64,000 nucleotides of DNA from Oenococcus sp. UCMA 16435 (GTDB lineage Bacteria; Bacillota; Bacilli; Lactobacillales; Lactobacillaceae). The position numbers and the translations under genes are program-made. This document shows positions 54,193-64,000 of this stretch, in pieces; position 1 is the first letter of the stretch; each line of letters begins with the position of its first letter. The stretch spans positions 1,054,001 to 1,118,000 of the forward strand of contig CP030868.2 in NCBI GenBank assembly GCA_004010835.2, given 5' to 3'. A model generated the notes under the pieces. It ran no database searches and was not told the DNA's origin. It saw only the letters and a list, made by a program, of their open reading frames with translations.

Positions 54193-54414
54193 TTGCAAAA
54201 AGTTCAAATCAACACCGAATTTATTACGCTTGGTCAACTTTTAAAGATTGAAGATATTGTTAGTTCTGGTGGCAGTGCAAAATTTTTCCTTAAAGAGAAC
54301 GCAAACTCTTTTTTTGTAAACAATAAATCCGAAAATCGACGGGGACGGAAACTTTATCCAGGAGACTTAGTGAAGATTCTTAAAATCGGAGAGTACGAAA
54401 TTGTTTCTAAATAA
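54193..54414 (+). CDS. yaaA: S4-domain RNA-binding protein (YaaA-like)
   Basis: A 73-residue protein with an S4 RNA-binding fold (ITLGQLLKIEDIVSSGGSAKFFLKEN and a basic ENRRGRKLYPGD loop). Starts at TTG, 7 bases after TGGGGGTG. It overlaps recF by 14 bases. This small gene is always between dnaN and recF in Firmicutes, function in ribosome biogenesis suspected. Confidence 0.92.
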   Translation: MQKVQINTEFITLGQLLKIEDIVSSGGSAKFFLKENANSFFVNNKSENRRGRKLYPGDLVKILKIGEYEIVSK

Positions 54415-55522
54415 TCTCAAGCTCAAAGATTTTCGTAACTACAAAAATTTAGAAGTCGATTTTTCTAATTCGATTAATGTCTTGATTGGAGATAACGCGC
54501 AGGGAAAAACAAATTTATTAGAAGCAATTTACATTTTGTCGATGGCACGTTCCCACCGTGATAACAATGACCGTGATTTAATCAATTGGTCATCTGATTT
54601 CTCAGACATTACCGGGGAAGTCCAAAGCAAAATGGGTAAATTTCCTTTAGAAGTTCGGATTACAAAAACCGGTAAGAAAGTTTTTGTTAATCATCTGACT
54701 GAAAACCGTTTATCAGATTATATTGGTAACCTACATACAGTTCTTTTCGCACCGGAAGATCTTGATTTAGTTAAAGGATCTCCGGGAGTACGCCGAAAAT
54801 TTATTGACAGCGAATTCGGCCAAATGTCGGCAAATTATTTATTTAATCTTTTGCAGTACCGAAACGTTCTTAAAAATCGCAATGCTTATTTGAAAAATAT
54901 TAAATGGATTGGCAATAACCCAAAAATAGATGAAGACTATCTAAATGTTTTGAATGATCAATTAATTAATTTTGGAAGTGAGATTATTTTCCAAAGGTTT
55001 GTTTTAGTTAAAGAACTTGAAAAATACTCTCATAAAATTCATAAGGCAATTTCTAAGAATGAAGAACTGACAATCAAATATGTAAGTTTTTCTGGAATTG
55101 ACGATCAATCGACCAAAGAGGAAATTTCAAAAATTTTTAATAATCAGTTACTCAAAAATCGGACACGCGAATTATTTTTAAAATCCACCAGCGTTGGACC
55201 ACATCATGATGACTTGAAATTTTCCATTAACGAAAAAGAGGTTGGTTCTTTTGCTTCTCAAGGACAGCAGAGGACAACCGCACTGTCAGTGAGGCTGGCA
55301 GAAATTGAGATGATGAAATACGAGACCGGTGAATATCCGATTTTGTTGTTAGATGATGTTCTCTCTGAGTTGGATGGCGATCGTCAGACCCAATTGCTGA
55401 ACTTTATTCAAGATAAAGTACAAACGTTTTTAACAACTACGAGTCTTTCTGACGTGGAAAGAGAATTAATAAAAGACCCGAAAATTTATCAAGTGAAAGG
55501 CGGAACCCTCGTTAATGATTGA
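54401..55522 (+). CDS. recF: DNA repair and replication protein RecF
   Basis: A 373-residue SMC-like ATPase. Walker A is [10 protein letters not shown] (about residues 29-38), the signature [18 protein letters not shown] (about 282-299) and Walker [12 protein letters not shown] (about 312-322) are intact. TTG start with GGAG 9 bases before. Overlaps S4 gene by 14 and gyrB by 8 bases. It loads RecA at gaps together with RecO and RecR. Confidence 0.95.
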   Translation: MFLNNLKLKDFRNYKNLEVDFSNSINVLIGDNAQGKTNLLEAIYILSMARSHRDNNDRDLINWSSDFSDITGEVQSKMGKFPLEVRITKTGKKVFVNHLTENRLSDYIGNLHTVLFAPEDLDLVKGSPGVRRKFIDSEFGQMSANYLFNLLQYRNVLKNRNAYLKNIKWIGNNPKIDEDYLNVLNDQLINFGSEIIFQRFVLVKELEKYSHKIHKAISKNEELTIKYVSFSGIDDQSTKEEISKIFNNQLLKNRTRELFLKSTSVGPHHDDLKFSINEKEVGSFASQGQQRTTALSVRLAEIEMMKYETGEYPILLLDDVLSELDGDRQTQLLNFIQDKVQTFLTTTSLSDVERELIKDPKIYQVKGGTLVND

Positions 55523-57473
55523 CTTAAAAAATAATAATCAAATAGCCCCCAATGACAATAATTCTTATGGTGGATCTTCTATTCAGATTCTAGAGGGACT
55601 TGAAGCGGTCCGCAAACGACCAGGAATGTATATTGGTTCAACTGCAAGTTCAGGTTTACATCATTTGGTTTGGGAAATTATTGATAACGGAATCGATGAA
55701 GCACTAGCCGGATTTGCCCATCATGTTACTTTGACAATTGAAAAAGATAACTCGATTACTATTACCGATGACGGGCGTGGCGTTCCAGTCGAGATCCAGC
55801 CGAAAACCGGTCGTCCAGCCATGGAAGCAGTTTTTACGATTCTACATGCCGGTGGTAAGTTCGACTCGAAGAGTTATAAAGTTTCTGGAGGACTTCATGG
55901 TGTTGGGGCTTCGGTTGTTAATGCTCTGTCAAAAGAAATGGACGTCAGAGTATATCGAAACAACAAAATCTATTACATGGATTTCGAACGCGGTCATATC
56001 AAAACGGAAATGAAGTTGCTTGACGAACCAATGCGCCTTCAGCGAGGTACAATCGTTCACTTTGCTCCGGACCCGGATATTTTTCGTGAAACAGTCGTTT
56101 TCGATTACCGAACTCTCGCAAGTCGAATTCGCGAACTGGCCTTCTTAAATAAAGGACTGCGTCTTTCGATTACCGATAAAAGAGTCGATCCTGTAAAAAA
56201 TGAATCATTTATGTATGAAGGCGGAATTGCCGAGTATGTCAAATTTTTAAACAAAAATAAACAACCACTTTTTCCCGAACCGGTTTATGTCGAAGGACAA
56301 GAAAATGGTATTCAAGTAGAAGTTGCTTTGCAGTATACCGATGCTGTTGCTGAAACCTTAATGAGTTTTACAAACAATATTCATACTCATGAAGGCGGCA
56401 CGCACGAAACCGGTTTTAAAATGGCTTTAACGAGAATTATTAATGACTATGCCAAGAAAAAAGGTATTTTAAAAGATTCCGATGATCCGTTGAGTGGCGA
56501 GGATGTGCGTGAAGGAATTACGGCGATTGTTTCAATCAAACATCCTGATCCACAATTTGAAGGACAAACAAAAACCAAGTTAGGCAATACAGATGCCCAA
56601 CAGGCCGTAAATCATCAATTCTCAACGATTTTTAATCGTTTTATGATGGAGAACCCAGAAACTGCCCGGGCGATCGCTAACAAAGGATTAATCGCTTCTA
56701 AAGCACGTGTTGCTGCCAAGAAAGCACGTGATTTGACCCGCAAAAAATCCGGTCTGGAAATTAGTGCTTTGGCTGGGAAATTGGCTGACAATACATCCAG
56801 AGATCCAGAAATTTCCGAACTATTTATCGTCGAGGGGGATTCGGCTGGAGGCTCTGCCAAACAAGGACGTTCTCGTTTGACACAAGCTATTTTACCGATT
56901 CGTGGAAAAATCCTGAACGTTGAAAAAGCTACTTTGGATAAAGTACTTGCCAATGAAGAAATTAGGTCTTTATTTACGGCGATGGGAACTGGTTTTGGTG
57001 AAGAATTCAATATTAGCAAGGCTCATTATCACAAAGTGATTATTATGACTGATGCTGATGTTGATGGTGCTCATATCAGGACTCTGCTTTTGACCCTATT
57101 CTTTAGATATATGCGTCCTTTAATTGATGCCGGCTACATTTATATTGCTCAACCGCCCTTGTATGGGGTCGCAATTGGAAATTCGGATCAACGTGTTTAT
57201 CTTGATTCCGATGAGGAACTTGATCAATATGCCGCTACACTTCCCGCGAGTCCAAAACCACGTATTCAGCGGTATAAGGGACTTGGAGAAATGGATGCTG
57301 TTCAGCTTTGGGATACAACGATGGATCCGAAGCACCGTCGCCTTTTACGCGTTGACCCAGAATATCAACCGGAAGTTGATACAACTTTTGACATGCTGAT
57401 GGGTGATCGGGTTGAGCCAAGGCGTGAATTTATCGAAGACAATGCTCAATTTGTTGAAGATTTGGATGTGTGA
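55515..57473 (+). CDS. gyrB: DNA gyrase subunit B
   Basis: A 652-residue type II topoisomerase B subunit. N-terminal GHKL ATPase ([13 protein letters not shown] near 57, DGRGVPV near 92, [12 protein letters not shown] near 128), transducer, and TOPRIM with [13 protein letters not shown] (about residue 440) and DADVDGAHI (about residue 515). No large insertion in the TOPRIM, as usual for Firmicutes. Followed by gyrA after 8 bases. Confidence 0.97.
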   Translation: MIDLKNNNQIAPNDNNSYGGSSIQILEGLEAVRKRPGMYIGSTASSGLHHLVWEIIDNGIDEALAGFAHHVTLTIEKDNSITITDDGRGVPVEIQPKTGRPAMEAVFTILHAGGKFDSKSYKVSGGLHGVGASVVNALSKEMDVRVYRNNKIYYMDFERGHIKTEMKLLDEPMRLQRGTIVHFAPDPDIFRETVVFDYRTLASRIRELAFLNKGLRLSITDKRVDPVKNESFMYEGGIAEYVKFLNKNKQPLFPEPVYVEGQENGIQVEVALQYTDAVAETLMSFTNNIHTHEGGTHETGFKMALTRIINDYAKKKGILKDSDDPLSGEDVREGITAIVSIKHPDPQFEGQTKTKLGNTDAQQAVNHQFSTIFNRFMMENPETARAIANKGLIASKARVAAKKARDLTRKKSGLEISALAGKLADNTSRDPEISELFIVEGDSAGGSAKQGRSRLTQAILPIRGKILNVEKATLDKVLANEEIRSLFTAMGTGFGEEFNISKAHYHKVIIMTDADVDGAHIRTLLLTLFFRYMRPLIDAGYIYIAQPPLYGVAIGNSDQRVYLDSDEELDQYAATLPASPKPRIQRYKGLGEMDAVQLWDTTMDPKHRRLLRVDPEYQPEVDTTFDMLMGDRVEPRREFIEDNAQFVEDLDV

Positions 57474-57481
57474 GGTAATTT

Positions 57482-60082
57482 ATGTCTGATGAAGAAAATA
57501 ACAATTTCACACCTGATTCGAGAATCAAAGACACTGATCTAAATAAGACGATGCGGACAAGTTTTTTGTCCTATGCAATGTCGGTTATCGTTGCCCGTGC
57601 CTTGCCGGACGTTCGTGATGGTTTGAAACCTGTTCACCGCCGGATTCTTTATGGCATGAACGAGTTGGGTGTTACACCTGACAAACCACATAAAAAATCG
57701 GCTCGTATCGTTGGTGATGTTATGGGTAAATTCCATCCCCATGGAGATTCAGCGATCTATGAATCATTAGTTCGAATGGCACAGCCTTTTAGTTATCGCT
57801 ATCCATTGGTTGATGGACATGGAAACTTTGGTTCGGTCGATGGCGATCCGGCAGCGGCAATGCGTTATACCGAGGCACGTTTATCGAAAATTGCCTTGGA
57901 GATGCTTCGCGATATTAACAAAGGGACCGTTGATTTCCAGCCAAGTTATGATGGCGATAATCGTGAACCGGTTGTTTTGCCTTCGCGTTTTCCTAATCTT
58001 TTAGTTAATGGGGCACAGGGAATCGCTGTTGGGATGGCAACAAATATTCCAACCCATAATCTTCGCGAAGTAATTTCGGCGATCCATGTTTTGATGGCAA
58101 ATCCGGATGCAACGGTTGCTGATTTGATGGAAGTCTTACCTGGGCCCGATTTTCCAACTGGAGCGATTGTAATGGGCAAGTCGGGAATTCGCCGAGCTTA
58201 TGAGACTGGTCGCGGTTCAGTAACCGTTCGTTCCAAAGTCGATATCGAGACATCTTCAACTGGTCATGAGCGAATTGCCGTTTCCGAACTTCCTTATATG
58301 GTTAACAAAGCTAAACTGATCGAGCGAATTCGTGAATTGGTTCTTGAAAAAAAGCTTGAAGGTATCACCGCAATTCGTGATGAATCCGATCAAAAAGGTT
58401 TACGAATTGCGATCGATGTTGGCCGTGATGCCAATGCCAACGTAGTTTTGAATAATTTGTATAAGCAAACACTGCTCCAAACGAGTTTTTCTTTTAATAT
58501 GATTGCTATCAATCACGGCAAGCCGGAAACCCTGAGCTTAAAGCAAATTCTCGTTGCCTATCTGGAACATCAACGCGAGATTATTCGTCGTCGGACGGAA
58601 TTTGACTTAAAAAAAGCTCAAGATCGTGCTCATATTCTTGAGGGCTTGCGTATTGCTTTGGATCATATCGATGCGATTATTGAATTAATTCGTTCCAGTA
58701 ATACTGCAGAAATTGCTAAAAACGAATTGATTAATCGTTATCAATTATCCGACAAACAAGCTCAGGCAATTTTGGATATGCGTTTGGTTCGGTTGACTGG
58801 CTTGGAACGTGGAAAAATTGAAGCTGAATATACCGATTTATTAAAATCAATTGAAGACTTCAAAGATATCTTAGCTAGACCTGAACGGATCGATCAAATT
58901 ATTTATCAAGAGCTTTTAGACATTGCAAATAAATTTGGTGATGCACGCCGAACAGAACTGCAGGTTGGCGATGTTTCTTCGATTGAAGATGAAGATCTTA
59001 TCGATGAAGAAGAAGTTCTTATTTCTCTTACCCATAAGGGCTATATCAAACGTCTTTCAACTAGCGAATTTCACACACAAAATCGTGGTGGCCGTGGTGT
59101 TCAGGGGATGAATACCCATGACGATGACTTCGTTGAGCAACTTGTTTCTACCAGTACTCATGACACTTTATTATTCTTTTCCGATCAAGGAAAAGTTTAT
59201 AAAATGAAGGGATATGAAGTACCAGAATATGGCCGCCAGGCCAAGGGTATCCCAGTTATTAATCTTCTTGGACTTGATGCTGGCGAACGTGTTCAAGCTG
59301 TTATCAACGTTCGCGGTGATGCAGCAACGTCAAAAGACTTTCTTTTCTTTACAACTAAGTTAGGGACTGTTAAACGCACGGCTGTTTCTGAATTTACAAA
59401 TATTCGTCAATCGGGATTAAGAGCGATTAATCTTCGTGATGATGACTCTTTGATTAGTGTTTTATTAACTAATGGAAAACAAAATATCGTAATTGCATCA
59501 CATTCCGGTTATGCTGTTTCTTTTGCCGAAAGTGATGTTCGAGCAATGGGACGAACAGCATCCGGAGTTCGAGGAATGAATTTACGTGATCAAGATTATG
59601 TTGTTGGAGCCGATTTATTGATTCCTGGTGATAATGTTTTGATTATCACTGAAAAGGGTTATGGTAAGCAGACCGCTGTCGAAGAGTATCCGATTCGCGG
59701 TCGTGGAGGAAAAGGTTATAAAACTTCCAATATTTCATCAAAAAATGGTCCGTTAGCCGGATTGACAGTTGTTTCCGGAGACGAAGATATTATGATTACA
59801 ACTGATTCGGGAATTATGATTCGTTTTGCTGCGGCAGATGTTTCGATAACAGGCAGAGCAACTCTTGGTGTTCACGTAATTAAAATTGAAGAGGGCTCGA
59901 AAGTAGCCACCTTGGCCAAGGTTGAAAAAGAAGACGACGATGAAATTCCAGTAACTGATCAGGAAGAAAAAATACCACTTGCAACAAAACAAAATGATGA
60001 TCAAATTGCAGAAAAAATTAAAAAACTAGCTGATAATCAATTAAAGAATTCAGATGATTCCGATTCTGATGCTGGTAAATAA
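57482..60082 (+). CDS. gyrA: DNA gyrase subunit A
   Basis: An 866-residue A subunit. Winged-helix with catalytic Tyr in [10 protein letters not shown] (about residue 125), the quinolone-determining segment [10 protein letters not shown] with wild-type Ser and Glu, and the GyrA box [10 protein letters not shown] (about residue 541) in the C-terminal DNA-wrapping domain. The tail (about 820-866) is acidic and low-complexity ([23 protein letters not shown]), which is longer than in E. coli and may modulate wrapping. Confidence 0.97.
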   Translation: MSDEENNNFTPDSRIKDTDLNKTMRTSFLSYAMSVIVARALPDVRDGLKPVHRRILYGMNELGVTPDKPHKKSARIVGDVMGKFHPHGDSAIYESLVRMAQPFSYRYPLVDGHGNFGSVDGDPAAAMRYTEARLSKIALEMLRDINKGTVDFQPSYDGDNREPVVLPSRFPNLLVNGAQGIAVGMATNIPTHNLREVISAIHVLMANPDATVADLMEVLPGPDFPTGAIVMGKSGIRRAYETGRGSVTVRSKVDIETSSTGHERIAVSELPYMVNKAKLIERIRELVLEKKLEGITAIRDESDQKGLRIAIDVGRDANANVVLNNLYKQTLLQTSFSFNMIAINHGKPETLSLKQILVAYLEHQREIIRRRTEFDLKKAQDRAHILEGLRIALDHIDAIIELIRSSNTAEIAKNELINRYQLSDKQAQAILDMRLVRLTGLERGKIEAEYTDLLKSIEDFKDILARPERIDQIIYQELLDIANKFGDARRTELQVGDVSSIEDEDLIDEEEVLISLTHKGYIKRLSTSEFHTQNRGGRGVQGMNTHDDDFVEQLVSTSTHDTLLFFSDQGKVYKMKGYEVPEYGRQAKGIPVINLLGLDAGERVQAVINVRGDAATSKDFLFFTTKLGTVKRTAVSEFTNIRQSGLRAINLRDDDSLISVLLTNGKQNIVIASHSGYAVSFAESDVRAMGRTASGVRGMNLRDQDYVVGADLLIPGDNVLIITEKGYGKQTAVEEYPIRGRGGKGYKTSNISSKNGPLAGLTVVSGDEDIMITTDSGIMIRFAAADVSITGRATLGVHVIKIEEGSKVATLAKVEKEDDDEIPVTDQEEKIPLATKQNDDQIAEKIKKLADNQLKNSDDSDSDAGK

Positions 60083-60094
60083 AAAAGTTATTCA

Positions 60095-60120
60095 AAAGGC
60101 TTGATTCTCAAGCCTTTTTA
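60095..60120 (+). terminator. terminator after gyrA
   Basis: AAGGCTTGA and TCAAGCCTT form a 9-bp stem with TTC loop, followed by a T-run. Confidence 0.88.
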
Positions 60121-60172
60121 TTTTTCTTTTTGTTATGTATGATTAACGTTAGTCAATTTAAAACTATAATCA

Positions 60173-60188
60173 ATTGATTGATTGATTG
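60173..60188. repeat. (ATTG)4 tandem repeat
   Basis: Four perfect ATTG units, beginning 3 bases after a TATAAT (60165-60170), in the 5' region of the small membrane gene at 60251. Slippage would change spacing but not a reading frame. Confidence 0.6.
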
Positions 60189-60250
60189 ATTATTATTTAA
60201 ATTAATTTGTTGAAAGAATAATTAAGGATTTCAAATTTTAGGGAGGAATT

Positions 60251-60418
60251 ATGATGTATTCAAAATTAATTACAGCAATTTTTGTTGTTTTTTATGCAGC
60301 TTTACTTTGGGCGGTTTTCTCGATGCACAATATGTTGGCAATGCAGATGATGGCAATCGGAATGTTTGCCGAAGCGGTAATTTCTTTGATTTTTCTTTAT
60401 CGAAAAGATAAAAAATAA
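60251..60418 (+). CDS. 55-residue membrane peptide
   Basis: Two hydrophobic helices (about 5-22 and 33-50) separated by a Met/His-rich turn (SMHNMLAMQMMAIGM). TAGGGAGGAATT before the ATG is a strong ribosome binding site, and a terminator follows. Family not recognised. The methionine and histidine cluster could bind copper, which is worth noting next to a multicopper oxidase gene 1.1 kb away, but this is speculative. Confidence 0.65.
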   Translation: MMYSKLITAIFVVFYAALLWAVFSMHNMLAMQMMAIGMFAEAVISLIFLYRKDKK

Positions 60419-60453
60419 ATCTATCACAAAAGATTTAACGGTTAAAACTAATT

Positions 60454-60479
60454 AAAAAAAGCACTTAAGTGCTTTTTTT
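60454..60479. terminator. bidirectional terminator
   Basis: AAAAAAAGCACTT and its exact complement AAGTGCTTTTTTT form a symmetric hairpin between the small membrane gene and the convergent nadE. Confidence 0.9.
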
Positions 60480-61305
60480 AGTACCACCAAGTATCGTAAA
60501 TTGTTACTGGCAAATGCCGCTTGTGTTTGGTATTTAGATAAAGTTTTTCAATTTGTTTAGCAGCTTCTTCGGAAACTTCCCGCCCCTCAAGGTAGTTATC
60601 TATATCCTTATATTTAACTCCTAAAGCGACTTCGTCAGGCAATTGTGGACGTTTATCTTCCAAATCGGCTGAAGGAATTTTATTGTAAAGTGATTCTGGA
60701 GCGTTCAAGGATTTTAACATTTGCTGTCCCTGACTTTTGTCTAGACGCCAAAGTGGGTCCAAATCGGTTCCTCCGTCACCATATTTTGTAAAGAAACCGG
60801 CAAAGGCTTCAGCTGCGTGATCAGTTCCAAGAACAACGCCGCCATGTTCACGGGCAACTGCGTATTGAGCGATCATCCGCATTTTTGGTTTGATTGAACC
60901 GCGGCTCATATCATCGACTGCCAGTCCGGAAACCCTTAATGTTTTTGTTAAAGCATCAGTTGCTTCCTTTATATTGGTTGTTATTGTCTGGTCTGGCGCA
61001 ACAAATTTCAAAGCGGTCTGAGCGTCGACTTCGTCTGCTTGTTTCCCATAGGGCTGGCGGACGGCAATAAATTCATATTGATCATTGCCGGTTTCCTGCC
61101 GTAGCTGGTCAATGGCAATTCTAGCTAATTTGCCGGTCAGAGTAGAATCCTGACCGCCTGAAATAGCCAAAACATAACTTTTGTATTGTGGATTTGCAAT
61201 CAGGTAATTTTTTAAAAAAGCAATCGTTCGATCAATCTCGTCTTTGGCGTTAATGACCGGTTGAACATGTAAATCAGCAATTATTTTAGCTTGTAAAAGT
61301 CGCAT
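60478..61305 (-). CDS. nadE: NH3-dependent NAD+ synthetase
   Basis: A 275-residue N-type ATP pyrophosphatase. The PP-loop SGGQDSTLTGKL (about residues 49-60) and the NAD+-synthetase blocks GTDHAAEAFAGFFTKYGDGG (about 160-179) and LPDEVALGVKYKDID are present. No glutaminase domain, so it uses ammonia. GGAGG precedes the ATG. Converts deamido-NAD to NAD. Confidence 0.96.
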   Translation of the reverse strand: MRLLQAKIIADLHVQPVINAKDEIDRTIAFLKNYLIANPQYKSYVLAISGGQDSTLTGKLARIAIDQLRQETGNDQYEFIAVRQPYGKQADEVDAQTALKFVAPDQTITTNIKEATDALTKTLRVSGLAVDDMSRGSIKPKMRMIAQYAVAREHGGVVLGTDHAAEAFAGFFTKYGDGGTDLDPLWRLDKSQGQQMLKSLNAPESLYNKIPSADLEDKRPQLPDEVALGVKYKDIDNYLEGREVSEEAAKQIEKLYLNTKHKRHLPVTIYDTWWY

Positions 61306-61531
61306 TTGTCCTCCAATAGTCCATTTAATTTTACCTCTAACTGATTTTTGCTAACAATTTTAAGCTTTAAAAAATGTTTTTTAAAGTTTTTTATAACGCT
61401 GCGTATGTTTTGCTTTAATCGCTTTTAAGATCAAAAGAATCTCAATCGTTACAATCATATTGGTTGCATGTTTTAAATACTAGTGATTTGCTTGATAGTG
61501 AAGACCTGTTAAATAATATTAGGGAGGCCTA

Positions 61532-63001
61532 ATGATGGAATTAATCAATAATTATTTTTTTGACGAGGGTGCATATGATTATCACGATGGAGCTTACAAG
61601 CACTTAGTTCGTCCGAAAACAAAAATGCATAAACTTATCATTCCTGAGGTTTTGAAAGCCGACAAAATAGAAGGGAATACGACCTATTACACGATTCATG
61701 CCCAAGAAGGGGAAACGAATATTCTGGATGGCAAAGCCACTCATACGTGGGGTTACAATGGCTCACTGCTTGGACCCTTGATTCGTTATCAGTCTGGCAG
61801 ACATTATCATTTGACCTTGGTTAATGATCTACCGGAAGTTACCACCTGGCATTGGCATGGACTTAATATTCCCGGACCGATTGAAGACGGTGGTCCGCAT
61901 GCCCCGGTCTTGCCGGGAAAGTCCCGAGAAATAGAATTCGATGTTAACCAGCCGACAATGACAGCTTGGTTGCATCCACATCCCTGCCCACATACCGCCG
62001 AACAGGTTTGGAAGGGGCTGGCAGCTCCGGTTGCTGTTGTTAATCCCCTGGATGATTTGCCTCAGCTTCCGGATACTTGGGGAGTCGATGATATCCCGCT
62101 TGTTTTTCAGGACCGGACTTTTCATGGCAACCAGTGGGATTATCAGGCTGATTACGATATGGACGGGACACTGGGCGATACAGCATTGGTTAATGGGACG
62201 GTCAATGCCGAATTTACTGTTACCCGTCCATGCTTGCGTTTACGAGTTTTAAACGGCGCCAATCGTCGCGAATTGCGTTTAAATTCTGATCAGAATATTG
62301 TTATGACGCAGATTGCTTCTGATGGAGGTTTTTTGCCGCATGCTGTTGAAATGACGAAAATCATGTTAACGAATGCCGAAAGAGCAGAAATATTATTGGA
62401 CTTTTCCGATTATAAAAAAGGTGATCAGGTTGTTTTAAAAGCTGATGATGTGCCGATCCTGACTTTAAAAGTAGGCGAATTTACTGAAGACAATCGCCGT
62501 CAGCTACCCAAGACCCTGAAGCAAATTGAACGTGATTTCACTGGTAGCCCTGCGCATCATGTAGTTATGGAAGGGATGGACGATTCGGTTAGAATTAATG
62601 GAAAACTTTATGATATGACCCGAATCGACGATCGCCAGGAAATAGGCAAAAACGAGATTTGGGATGTTTCCAATACGAATGATTCTATGCCGGGAATGGG
62701 GATGATTCATCCTTTTCATATGCATGGAACGGAATTCTTGGTCTTATCGAGAAATGGTAAAAAGCCTTATCCGAATGAACTGGGTTTCAAAGATACGGTT
62801 GCTGTTAATCCTGGCGAACATGTCAAGTTGCTAGTTAAATTCAATGTTCCGGGAATTTTTATGTATCATTGCCATATTCTCGAACATGAAGATACTGGGA
62901 TGATGGCTCAGATTGAGGCTGTTGATCCAAATAATCCACGTCATTGGAATTTAAAGGATCTTTGTGATAAGAATATGTCTGATTCGAATATGAAAATGTA
63001 A
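61532..63001 (+). CDS. multicopper oxidase (laccase-like), cytoplasmic form
   Basis: A 489-residue three-domain cupredoxin enzyme. All four copper motifs are visible: HWHG (His107, His109), HPHPCPHT (His148, His150), HPFHMHG (about 390-396) and HCHILEHEDTGMM (about 452-464), with the axial Met. There is no signal peptide or Tat motif, so it is cytoplasmic, like CotA-type enzymes. It oxidises phenols, amines or Cu(I)/Mn(II); lactic acid bacterial members degrade biogenic amines. GGGAGG precedes the ATG; a second ATG follows directly. Convergent neighbours are nadE and rpsF. Confidence 0.92.
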   Translation: MMELINNYFFDEGAYDYHDGAYKHLVRPKTKMHKLIIPEVLKADKIEGNTTYYTIHAQEGETNILDGKATHTWGYNGSLLGPLIRYQSGRHYHLTLVNDLPEVTTWHWHGLNIPGPIEDGGPHAPVLPGKSREIEFDVNQPTMTAWLHPHPCPHTAEQVWKGLAAPVAVVNPLDDLPQLPDTWGVDDIPLVFQDRTFHGNQWDYQADYDMDGTLGDTALVNGTVNAEFTVTRPCLRLRVLNGANRRELRLNSDQNIVMTQIASDGGFLPHAVEMTKIMLTNAERAEILLDFSDYKKGDQVVLKADDVPILTLKVGEFTEDNRRQLPKTLKQIERDFTGSPAHHVVMEGMDDSVRINGKLYDMTRIDDRQEIGKNEIWDVSNTNDSMPGMGMIHPFHMHGTEFLVLSRNGKKPYPNELGFKDTVAVNPGEHVKLLVKFNVPGIFMYHCHILEHEDTGMMAQIEAVDPNNPRHWNLKDLCDKNMSDSNMKM

Positions 63002-63060
63002 TTTTAAATGTTATTTTGTTTTCTTGATTTTGACTTTGTTTCCCTGTATCATGAGTATTC

Positions 63061-63111
63061 GTGATGAAATATCACTTTCCTTACCGCTTAAGCGGTCAGA
63101 GACCATAAGGA
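63061..63111 (+). promoter_or_regulatory. structured rpsF leader
   Basis: Upstream of rpsF the mRNA can form GTGAT-GAAAT-ATCAC (63061-63075), ACCGCTT-AAGCGGT (63083-63096) and GGTC-AGA-GACC hairpins. In Firmicutes the S6 leader carries a site for the S6-S18 complex with a CCG element; this palindrome has CCG at its foot. Confidence 0.4.
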
Positions 63112-63119
63112 GGTAAAAA

Positions 63120-63560
63120 ATGGCTAATTATGAATTGACTTATATTGTTCGTCCAGACCTAGACAAAGATGCTAAAGCAGCTTTGGTAACGCGTTTTGAT
63201 TCTATTTTGAGCGACAACGGTGCCAAGATTGATAAATCCGAAGATTGGGATACCCGTAGATTTGCTTACGAGATTAATAACTATCGACAAGGAACTTATC
63301 ATATCGTTACTTTTTCTTCTGAAGATGAAAAAGCTGTCGACGAGTTTGATCGTTTGGCAAAGATTTCAGGAGATATTTTACGGCATATGATTGTTGCTGT
63401 TAACCTAGAAAAACTTGCTGATGCTCATGCTAAACAGGCCGCTGCTACTCAACGTGCAGCAGAACGTCGTGCACAACGTGAGGCTGAACGAAATGCCGCA
63501 CAAGCACAATCTTCTGTTTCCAATCAAGCTAGAACTGCCGCGACTACATCTGGAAAATAA
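63120..63560 (+). CDS. rpsF: 30S ribosomal protein S6
   Basis: A 146-residue S6. The core (about 1-97) is standard ([30 protein letters not shown]), and an extra Ala/Arg/Gln-rich tail of about 48 residues ([19 protein letters not shown]) extends it beyond the usual 95-100 residues. TAAGGAGG precedes the ATG. First gene of the rpsF-ssb(-rpsR) unit. Confidence 0.97.
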   Translation: MANYELTYIVRPDLDKDAKAALVTRFDSILSDNGAKIDKSEDWDTRRFAYEINNYRQGTYHIVTFSSEDEKAVDEFDRLAKISGDILRHMIVAVNLEKLADAHAKQAAATQRAAERRAQREAERNAAQAQSSVSNQARTAATTSGK

Positions 63561-63568
63561 GGAGTTTT

Positions 63569-64000
63569 ATGATCAATCGAGTTGTATTAGTTGGTAGATT
63601 AACCCGTGACGTTGAGTTGCGTTATACAGGAAATGGTGATGCAGTTGGATCTTTTACAATTGCTGTTGAACGGAATTTTACAAATCGCGCCGGTGAACGT
63701 GAAGCTGATTTTATTAGCTGTGTGATTTGGCGTAAACCAGCCGAAAACTTTGCCAATTTTACTGGTAAAGGAGCAATGGTCGGTGTTGAAGGTCGAATCC
63801 AAACCAGAACTTACGATAATAACCAAGGACAAAAGGTTTATGTGACCGAGATTGTTGTTGATAATTTCCAATTATTGGAGACACGTGCTCAATCCGAGGC
63901 GCGTCGTTCACAAAATGGAAGTACTGGAAGCACCGCTCCACAAAGCCAAAGTAATTTTAATATTCCTAATCAGCAATCAAATCCATTTGATTCGCAATTT
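63569..64000 (+). CDS. ssb: single-stranded DNA-binding protein, 3' end outside window
   Basis: At least 144 residues; OB-fold (about 1-108, [54 protein letters not shown]), then a Gln/Asn/Ser-rich flexible linker. The acidic tip that binds partner proteins is beyond the window. GGAG lies 5 bases before the ATG, and 8 bases separate it from rpsF. Confidence 0.97.
   Translation, partial: MINRVVLVGRLTRDVELRYTGNGDAVGSFTIAVERNFTNRAGEREADFISCVIWRKPAENFANFTGKGAMVGVEGRIQTRTYDNNQGQKVYVTEIVVDNFQLLETRAQSEARRSQNGSTGSTAPQSQSNFNIPNQQSNPFDSQF

Noticed and set aside
56615-57019. Long antisense ORFs inside gyrB and gyrA
   Set aside because: They mirror codon bias of the coding strand and have no start signals.

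Overview
The window is low-GC Firmicutes DNA carrying a chromosomal replication origin. The order rpmH-rnpA-yidC (reading left) / dnaA-dnaN-S4 protein-recF-gyrB-gyrA (reading right), followed by nadE, rpsF and ssb, together with the lactic-acid-bacterium gene content (PTS beta-glucoside operon, MarR/LytTR/TipAS-type regulators, CydAB plus type II NADH dehydrogenase), fits the Leuconostoc/Oenococcus group. An Oenococcus is my best guess, from general resemblance of the proteins and not from any search. tRNA genes do not encode CCA.

Layout. 1-7.3 kb: a partial membrane protein, an MFS transporter split by an in-frame TGA, a ROK sugar kinase, and a cellobiose/beta-glucoside PTS operon (EIIC, IIA, IIB, 6-phospho-beta-glucosidase) divergent from an RpiR regulator with a cre-like site between. 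7.3-9.5 kb: a decayed accessory patch with a broken small membrane gene, two overlapping tiny membrane-peptide genes, a possible bacteriocin-immunity-like protein and a frameshifted serine resolvase. 9.5-17.5 kb: AIF-like reductase, methionine aminopeptidase, a LytTR/DUF3021 cluster, a TipAS-type MerR regulator behind a textbook palindromic promoter, a GyrI-like protein and a hydrolase. 17.8-26.4 kb: a YfhO-type giant membrane protein, then an AraC-controlled glycoside cluster (GH42, MFS, GH30) whose MFS gene also has a premature stop. 26.5-32.3 kb: a respiratory island (MenA, polyprenyl diphosphate synthase, CydAB, Ndh-2) with a Rex-like inverted repeat upstream of ndh-cydAB.

32.7-48.3 kb: LysM secreted protein, an orphan phage-type DUF669 gene, CPBP protease, tRNA-Asn, TauE/DUF1634/HAD genes, a compact transcription unit that looks like a small RNA with a 14-codon ORF, tRNA-Tyr and tRNA-Gln, an acyltransferase, Ohr, MarR-MFS, an ArsR-type regulator separated from an NTF2-like gene by a 50-bp perfect palindrome, PgpA-like phosphatase, thioesterase, aldo/keto reductase and a large FAD protein.

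48.3-64 kb: two parS-like sites, tandem signal peptidases, yidC, rnpA, rpmH, the origin (DnaA boxes upstream of dnaA; tandem DnaA boxes plus DnaA-trio-like repeats between dnaA and dnaN), the replication genes, nadE, a multicopper oxidase without signal peptide, rpsF and a partial ssb. Recurrent single-base lesions (two nonsense codons in transporters, homopolymer frameshifts in the resolvase) suggest ongoing gene decay. No CRISPR array, rRNA gene or intact insertion sequence was seen.
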